Assembly: GCF_000478175.1 (NCBI RefSeq)
Contig: NZ_KI515775.1
Span: 403,363 to 467,362, forward strand
Length of the DNA: 64,000 nucleotides
Source: Corynebacterium sp. KPL1814
Lineage (GTDB): Bacteria; Actinomycetota; Actinomycetes; Mycobacteriales; Mycobacteriaceae
Reading direction: 5' to 3'
The notes beneath the pieces were generated by a model, which was not told the origin of the DNA, searched no databases, and saw only the letters and a list, made by a program, of their open reading frames with translations. Both the position numbers and the translations under genes were made by a program. Shown here piece by piece: positions 55,994 through 64,000 of the stretch; the first letter of the stretch is position 1; the number at the start of each line of letters is the position of its first letter.

Positions 55994-56012
55994 CACTGAA
56001 TAACATACAGTG
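55994..56012. promoter_or_regulatory. 19-bp palindrome over the argC -35 region, candidate ArgR operator
   Basis: CACTGAAT-AAC-ATACAGTG is symmetric except at one position per arm. An overlapping ATTCA-C-TGAAT palindrome at 55991-56001 resembles classical ARG-box half-sites. It lies where the -35 box of the argC promoter should be. As an argR gene is in the same operon, ArgR is the likely ligand. Confidence 0.5.
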
Positions 56013-56027
56013 GAGCGTATTTCTTGC

Positions 56028-56033
56028 TATAGT
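56028..56033 (+). promoter_or_regulatory. argC -10 box TATAGT
   Basis: Seven bases upstream of the argC ATG, so transcription should start at or next to the A of ATG: a leaderless message for the arg operon. No Shine-Dalgarno is present. Confidence 0.55.
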
Positions 56034-56040
56034 TTCGGGT

Positions 56041-57084
56041 ATGACGATTTCAGTAGCAGTGGCAGGGGCCACAGGATACGCTGGCGGAGAGATACTGCGC
56101 TTGCTGCTATCCCACCCTGCCTATCACTCCGGTGACCTGCGCATTGGTTCCTTGACGGGAAATTCCCAGGTGGGCCAGCGCGTCGCAGAAATTATGCCGC
56201 ACCTGCCGCAACTGGCAGAGCGCGTTATCGCCGAAACGACACCCGAGGAACTTGCAGGACATGACGTCGTATTCTTGGGCTTGCCGCATGGACACTCGGC
56301 GCGGCTCGCGGAGCAATTGGGCGATGAGGTCACGATCATCGATTGCGCCGCCGACTTTCGGCTCCGCGAGGAGAGCGACTGGAAAGCCTATTACGGCGGG
56401 AACTATGCGGGGCAGTGGCCGTATGGCATCCCGGAAATCCCGGAAAACAGGTCAAACCTTAGAGGTACAAATCGGGTAGCCGTGCCGGGATGTTTCCCCA
56501 CGGCCATTACCTTGGGGGCACTGCCCGCCATTGCGCGCGAGCTGGTGGAGCCAACCCTGTCCGTGATTGCCATTACCGGCGTCTCCGGAGCGGGAAAGAA
56601 GGCGTCGGTCGCGCAATTGGGCGCGGAGACCATGGGAAACGTGAAGGCGTATAAACCGGGCGGCACTCACCGGCATACCCCAGAAATCGTGCAAAACCTG
56701 CAACCATTTTCCCACGATGAGGTGTCTGTGAGTTTCACCCCGGTGCTTGCGCCCATGCCCCGTGGGATTCTGGCGACGATTACGGCGGAGCTGAAAGGGG
56801 GCATCGGCAAGCAGCAGGTGCGCACCGCATTTGAGGAATTCTATGCCGAAGAGCCCTTCTGCCTCGTGCTGCCAGAAGGCCAACAACCGGAAACCCAGAA
56901 CGTGGTGGGCACGAACATGGTGCATATCCAAGCCCACGTCGATGAAAATTCCCACCGCCTCATCATTACCGCGGCGCTAGACAATTTATGCAAGGGTACC
57001 GCCGGTGCCGCCGTGCAATGTATGAACCTTGCGCTGGGATGGACAGAAACTTTGGGATTGCCCCAAGCCGCAGTCGCCCCTTAG
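56041..57084 (+). CDS. argC: N-acetyl-gamma-glutamyl-phosphate reductase
   Basis: Reduces N-acetylglutamyl phosphate with NADPH. The 347-residue protein has the Rossmann motif [10 protein letters not shown] (9-18), LGLPHGHSA, the active-site cysteine in [14 protein letters not shown] and [11 protein letters not shown]. First gene of the arg operon, probably leaderless. Confidence 0.96.
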   Translation: MTISVAVAGATGYAGGEILRLLLSHPAYHSGDLRIGSLTGNSQVGQRVAEIMPHLPQLAERVIAETTPEELAGHDVVFLGLPHGHSARLAEQLGDEVTIIDCAADFRLREESDWKAYYGGNYAGQWPYGIPEIPENRSNLRGTNRVAVPGCFPTAITLGALPAIARELVEPTLSVIAITGVSGAGKKASVAQLGAETMGNVKAYKPGGTHRHTPEIVQNLQPFSHDEVSVSFTPVLAPMPRGILATITAELKGGIGKQQVRTAFEEFYAEEPFCLVLPEGQQPETQNVVGTNMVHIQAHVDENSHRLIITAALDNLCKGTAGAAVQCMNLALGWTETLGLPQAAVAP

Positions 57085-57112
57085 GGCTGCGCACAATACA
57101 GAGGAGGAAATG

Positions 57113-58282
57113 ATGACTACACCAGGAATCACAGGACCCGCCGGATTCAGTGCCGGCGCGGTAAAGGCCGGAATCAAGCCTTCCGGAAAATCGGATTTAG
57201 CTTTGATCGTCAATGAGGGCCCGCGCTCGGATGCGGCGGCGGTGTTTACGCGCAACCGCGTGGTGGCTTCCCCAGTAAAGGTCTCCCGCGAGGCGGTAGC
57301 GGATGGCCAGTTGCGCGCCGTAGTCATCAACTCCGGCAATGCCAATGCGTGCAATGGCGCGCAAGGCGATGCCGATGCGCGCGCAATGGTGGACGCCGTA
57401 TCTCATCGCACGGATATCGCCGTGCAGGATATTGCCATCTGTTCTACCGGGCTTATCGGCGAGCCGTTGCCCATGGAGAATGCGCTTGCGGGCATCGCTG
57501 ACGTCGTGCACCACGTGGGTACGACTCCACAGCACGGCAATGATGCCGCCACAGCCATTATGACCACGGATACCGTCCCCAAGGAATCCGCTTTTGCAGG
57601 CGATGGATGGTCCGTGGGCGCTATGGGCAAGGGCGTTGGCATGATGGCGCCGTCGCTAGCCACGATGTTGGTCTGCATTACTACCGATGCCGTCGCTGAC
57701 GCGGCGGTCCTCCAAAGCTCGCTGGAAAAGGCCTGCGCACAGACTTTTAATACCTTGGACGTGGACGGTTCAACCTCTACCAATGACACCGTGATTGTCA
57801 TGTCCTCCGGGGCCTCCGGCGTACAGCCCAGCGAAGAAGAGTTGTACCAAGCAATCCTAGAGGTCTGCGCGGATATTGCGGATCAGCTCCAAGCCGATGC
57901 TGAGGGAGTGACAAAGCGCGTAAAGATCACCGTTGAAGGCACGGGCTCCGATGAGCAGGCGCTCAATGCCGCTCGCACCCTGGGCCGGGATAACTTATTC
58001 AAGTGCGCCATGTTCGGCTCCGATCCCAACTGGGGCAGGGTACTGGCCGCCGTCGGCATGGCGGATGCAGACATGGACCCAGACAACATCTCCGTCTATT
58101 TCAATGACCAGCCGGTATGCGAGCACTCGACGGGCGCGCCCGGGGCCCGCGATGTGGACTTGAGCGGGGCAGATATCGATGTCCGCGTGGATCTCGGCAC
58201 CGGCGGTGAAGGTACGGCCTTTGTCCGCACGACGGACCTGTCCTACTCCTACGTTGAGATCAACTCGGCGTATAGCTCCTAG
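57113..58282 (+). CDS. argJ: glutamate N-acetyltransferase / amino-acid acetyltransferase
   Basis: Transfers the acetyl group from N-acetylornithine to glutamate (cyclic pathway). The 389-residue precursor cleaves itself before T184 in [13 protein letters not shown] to form two subunits; motifs [10 protein letters not shown] and [15 protein letters not shown] are present. Two ATGs (57110, 57113) follow GAGGAGG; 57113 has the better spacing. Whether it can also use acetyl-CoA (bifunctional) cannot be judged here. No separate argE is in the cluster, which fits. Confidence 0.95.
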   Translation: MTTPGITGPAGFSAGAVKAGIKPSGKSDLALIVNEGPRSDAAAVFTRNRVVASPVKVSREAVADGQLRAVVINSGNANACNGAQGDADARAMVDAVSHRTDIAVQDIAICSTGLIGEPLPMENALAGIADVVHHVGTTPQHGNDAATAIMTTDTVPKESAFAGDGWSVGAMGKGVGMMAPSLATMLVCITTDAVADAAVLQSSLEKACAQTFNTLDVDGSTSTNDTVIVMSSGASGVQPSEEELYQAILEVCADIADQLQADAEGVTKRVKITVEGTGSDEQALNAARTLGRDNLFKCAMFGSDPNWGRVLAAVGMADADMDPDNISVYFNDQPVCEHSTGAPGARDVDLSGADIDVRVDLGTGGEGTAFVRTTDLSYSYVEINSAYSS

Positions 58283-58290
58283 GAGGAGAA

Positions 58291-59222
58291 ATGTTTCCCG
58301 GACTGAATAATCAAGAACGCGCTACGGTGCTGGCTGAAGCCCTGCCGTGGTTGCAACACTTCCGCGATAAAATCGTCGTCGTCAAGTATGGCGGCAACGC
58401 CATGGTGGATGAGGAACTCAAGGAAGCCTTTGCGGCGGATATGGTGTTTCTGCGCACCATCGGCGCAAAGCCCGTTGTCGTCCACGGCGGCGGCCCGCAG
58501 ATCAATTCCATGCTGGATAAGCTCGGCATCGAAGGCGAGTTTAAGGGCGGTTTCCGCGTCACCTCGCCCGAAATCATGGATGTGGTGCGCATGGTCCTTT
58601 TTGGCCAAGTCGGCCGTGGACTAGTAAACCTCATCAACTCGCACGGGCCCTACGCCGTGGGCACAAGTGGCGAAGACGCTGGACTTTTCCGCGCCACCAA
58701 GCGGTTTGTGGAAGTAGAAGGAGAGGCGACCGATATCGGGATGGTGGGCGATATCGTGGAGGTCAACCCGGCAGCCGTCAATGACATCATCGAAGCCGGC
58801 CGCATCCCGGTGGTCTCAACCATCGCGCCAGGAGCCGATGGCGAGGTATATAACATCAACGCCGACAGCGCCGCGGGTGCGCTAGCGAGCGCATTGGGAG
58901 CAGAACGCCTTGTCATCTTGACCAACGTGGAAGGCCTTTATACCGACTGGCCGAATAAAGACTCCCTAGTCTCCAAAATCGAAAGCGATGAGCTTACTGG
59001 GCTGCTTCCCGGCCTGAGCTCCGGCATGATTCCCAAAATGGAGTCCTGCCTCAATGCCGTGCAGAGCGGGGTATCCGCCGCGCACGTCATCGACGGCCGA
59101 ATAGGCCATTCCGTACTCCTTGAGCTTTTAACCCCAGGCGGCATTGGAACGATGGTCCTGCCCGATGATTACGAAAAGCACGATTATCCCGAAGGCACAG
59201 TGTTCAGGAAGGACGATATCGC

Positions 59223-59226
<4 letters not shown>
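58291..59226 (+). CDS. argB: acetylglutamate kinase
   Basis: Phosphorylates N-acetylglutamate; usually the arginine-inhibited step in corynebacteria. The 311-residue amino-acid-kinase protein has [19 protein letters not shown], and [16 protein letters not shown]. Its N-terminal helix (about 1-25) is present, as in arginine-sensitive hexameric forms. GAGGAG before the ATG; the last four bases overlap argD. Confidence 0.96.
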
Positions 59227-61318
<2,092 letters not shown>

Positions 61319-61320
61319 CG

Positions 61321-61803
61321 ATGAGCACCCCGAGCACTCGAAATGCCCGGCAGGCAAAGATCTTGGAAATTTTGGATCGCAATCGCGTCACGAGCCAGGT
61401 GCAATTATCGGAGCTCTTGTTGGCAGAAGGCATCGATATCACGCAGGCCACGCTGTCGCGGGATCTTGATGAGCTGGGAGCGAAGAAGGTCAAGCGAGAC
61501 GGTGGGCGCTCGTACTATATGGTCGCGGGCGAGCTGGAACAATTCGAAGATCAGGTGGGCGGACCGCGCGAGAAGTTGCGGCGCATGTTGGATGAATTGG
61601 TGGTCTCCCACGATTCCTCGATGAATATCGCGATGTTGCGCACGCCGGCGGGCGCAGCGCAATATCTCGCCAGCTTTATCGATCGCGTGGGCCTGCACGA
61701 TGTAGTGGGGTGCATCGCCGGTGATGACACCATCTTTGTGCTGGCACGCGAGGGGGTTACCGGTGCGGAATTGGCGGAAAGGCTGAAGGCGCAGAAGATT
61801 TAA
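61321..61803 (+). CDS. argR: arginine repressor
   Basis: A 160-residue ArgR: winged HTH (about 8-70) with [20 protein letters not shown], a short linker, and a C-terminal hexamerisation/arginine-binding domain with [15 protein letters not shown] and [15 protein letters not shown]. It is embedded in the operon it presumably controls, with candidate operators at 55994 and 61858. Confidence 0.95.
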   Translation: MSTPSTRNARQAKILEILDRNRVTSQVQLSELLLAEGIDITQATLSRDLDELGAKKVKRDGGRSYYMVAGELEQFEDQVGGPREKLRRMLDELVVSHDSSMNIAMLRTPAGAAQYLASFIDRVGLHDVVGCIAGDDTIFVLAREGVTGAELAERLKAQKI

Positions 61804-61857
61804 AGAATAGTGGCATTCTCGCACCCGCTCGTATATTATTTAACTAACCGAATTTTT

Positions 61858-61870
61858 TTCAATTATTGAA
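61858..61870. promoter_or_regulatory. palindrome TTCAA-TTA-TTGAA upstream of argG
   Basis: A perfect 5-base inverted repeat in an AT-rich gap between argR and argG, next to the argG RBS GAAGGAG. The gap (61804-61881) also has TATATTATT around 61832, a possible -10 region for an internal promoter. It could be a second ArgR site; it does not closely match the argC palindrome. Confidence 0.35.
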
Positions 61871-61881
61871 GGAGTCTTAGC

Positions 61882-63102
61882 ATGTCTGCACGCGTAGTCT
61901 TGGCCTATTCCGGTGGCCTCGATACCTCGGTAGCCATTCCATACCTGGCAAAGATGACCGGCGGCGACGTTGTTGCCGTCTCCCTTGACTTGGGTCAGGG
62001 CGGCGAGGATATGGAGTCCGTACGCCAGCGCGCGCTCGATTGCGGTGCGGTGGAGTCCATCGTTATCGATGCCAAAGATGAGTTTGCGGAGCAATACTGC
62101 GTGCCCACCATTAAGGCGAATGGCATGTACATGAAGCAGTACCCGCTGGTATCTGCCATTTCCCGCCCGCTGATTACCAAGCACCTGGTAAAAGCCGCCC
62201 AGGAGCACGGCGGAACGCACGTTTCCCACGGTTGTACCGGTAAGGGCAATGACCAGGTGCGCTTTGAGGTGTCCTTCCGCGCCCAGGATCCATCGCTAGA
62301 GATCGTCGCCCCAGCGCGCGATTATGCATGGACCCGCGATAAGGCCATCGATTTTGCAGAAGAGATTAACCTGCCCATTGAGCAATCGGCGGCCTCGCCA
62401 TTTTCCATCGACCAGAACCTGTGGGGCCGTGCGGTAGAAACCGGCTTCCTGGAGGATTTGTGGAACCCGCCGACAAAGGATCTCTACGCATATACGGAAG
62501 ACCCGGGCCTGGGCAATGCTCCAGATGAGATTATCATTTCCTTTGAGAAGGGTGTTCCAGTTGCGGTCGATGGCAAGAAGCTGACCCCGCTGCAGGTCAT
62601 CGAAGAGGTCAATCGCCGCGCTGGTGCCCAGGGAATCGGCCGCCTGGACATGGTAGAGGACCGGTTGGTGGGCATTAAGTCCCGCGAGGTCTACGAGGCA
62701 CCGGGTGCCATGGTGCTCATTCAGGCCCACGAGGCGCTGGAGGATGTCACCGTGGAGCGCGAGCTGGCACGCTACAAGCGCCTGACGGATGCACGGTGGT
62801 CCGAGGAGGTTTACGACGGCCTGTGGCACTCGCCGCTCAAGCGTTCTCTGGATGCCTTCATTGAGGAGTCCCAGGAGAACGTCACTGGCGATATCCGCCT
62901 GAGCCTGCACGCAGGTACCGCGACCGTCACCGGCCGCCGCTCCGGACAGTCGCTGTACTCCTTCGATTTGGCTACCTACGACACCGGCGATACCTTCGAC
63001 CAGACCGCTGCAAAGGGCTTTGTCCAGTTGCACGGCTTGTCCACCCAGATTTCCAACCAGCGTGACCGCGAGGGTGGTTTCCCCACCAGCGCAGAAAAAT
63101 AG
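61882..63102 (+). CDS. argG: argininosuccinate synthase
   Basis: Joins citrulline and aspartate with ATP. 406 residues with [17 protein letters not shown] (PP-loop), [26 protein letters not shown] and the C-terminal oligomerisation helix. RBS GAAGGAG before ATG 61882. May be driven from its own internal promoter as well as from argC. argH follows after six bases. Confidence 0.97.
   Translation: MSARVVLAYSGGLDTSVAIPYLAKMTGGDVVAVSLDLGQGGEDMESVRQRALDCGAVESIVIDAKDEFAEQYCVPTIKANGMYMKQYPLVSAISRPLITKHLVKAAQEHGGTHVSHGCTGKGNDQVRFEVSFRAQDPSLEIVAPARDYAWTRDKAIDFAEEINLPIEQSAASPFSIDQNLWGRAVETGFLEDLWNPPTKDLYAYTEDPGLGNAPDEIIISFEKGVPVAVDGKKLTPLQVIEEVNRRAGAQGIGRLDMVEDRLVGIKSREVYEAPGAMVLIQAHEALEDVTVERELARYKRLTDARWSEEVYDGLWHSPLKRSLDAFIEESQENVTGDIRLSLHAGTATVTGRRSGQSLYSFDLATYDTGDTFDQTAAKGFVQLHGLSTQISNQRDREGGFPTSAEK

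Positions 63103-64000
<898 letters not shown>

Overview
The window looks like a chromosome segment of a Corynebacterium species or close relative. Reasons: moderately high GC, an IclR-type LtbR-like gene divergent from leuCD, an IS1249-like transposase, many apparently leaderless starts, and two gene orders that, from memory, match Mycobacterium tuberculosis. The first (8.4-22.8 kb, ltbR to coaD) resembles the Rv2989-Rv2965c stretch; the second (27.3-64 kb, polA to argH) resembles Rv1629-Rv1659. They meet at about 22.8-27.3 kb, where a TSUP permease, a polar amino-acid ABC transporter and a DUF368 (PopT-type) protein sit. The species cannot be settled from sequence alone.

Layout. 1-2.65 kb: nested insertion sequences; an IS3-family element (DD35E) has entered an IS1249/IS256-like transposase, and a decayed second copy of its 5' end lies beside it. 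2.8-7.7 kb: two overlapping YhgE/Pip membrane proteins. 7.9-8.3 kb: a His-rich two-repeat protein with an unusual direct-repeat upstream region. 8.4-11.2 kb: ltbR / leuCD. 11.3-22.8 kb: housekeeping genes (MutT1-like hydrolase, gpsA, ddl, a duplicated DUF3515 protein, thiL, ung, FakA-like, recG, a single-domain biotin carrier, rsmD, coaD). 22.8-27 kb: TSUP permease; reverse-strand popT-substrate-binding protein-permease-ATPase operon. 27.3 kb: an atypical tRNA. 27.5-44.7 kb: polA, an AlkZ-like protein, small membrane proteins, a methyltransferase, rpsA, a beta-glucoside-type PTS, coaE, uvrB, two Usp proteins, a HelR/HelD-like ATPase, and a DoxX protein with a repeat and lysine-rich tail. 44.7-55.8 kb: metallo-hydrolase, uvrA, a beta-lactamase-fold lipoprotein, infC-rpmI-rplT, a TM2 protein, a SpoU methyltransferase, pheST. 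56-64 kb: argCJBDFRGH, with argH cut by the window end.

How the genes work together. The arg cluster encodes the acetylated cyclic route from N-acetylglutamate to arginine plus its repressor, with a palindrome overlapping the argC promoter. LtbR and leuCD share one operator region. uvrA and uvrB give two parts of nucleotide excision repair; polA, recG, ung and the AlkZ-like protein add further repair functions. infC-rpmI-rplT and rpsA belong to translation. No CRISPR array, prophage or obvious defence island was seen. The less ordinary items are the His-rich protein and its direct repeats, the class-I tRNA with a CAA anticodon, the DoxX fusion, the tandem DUF3515 protein, and the coupling of PopT to an amino-acid importer.
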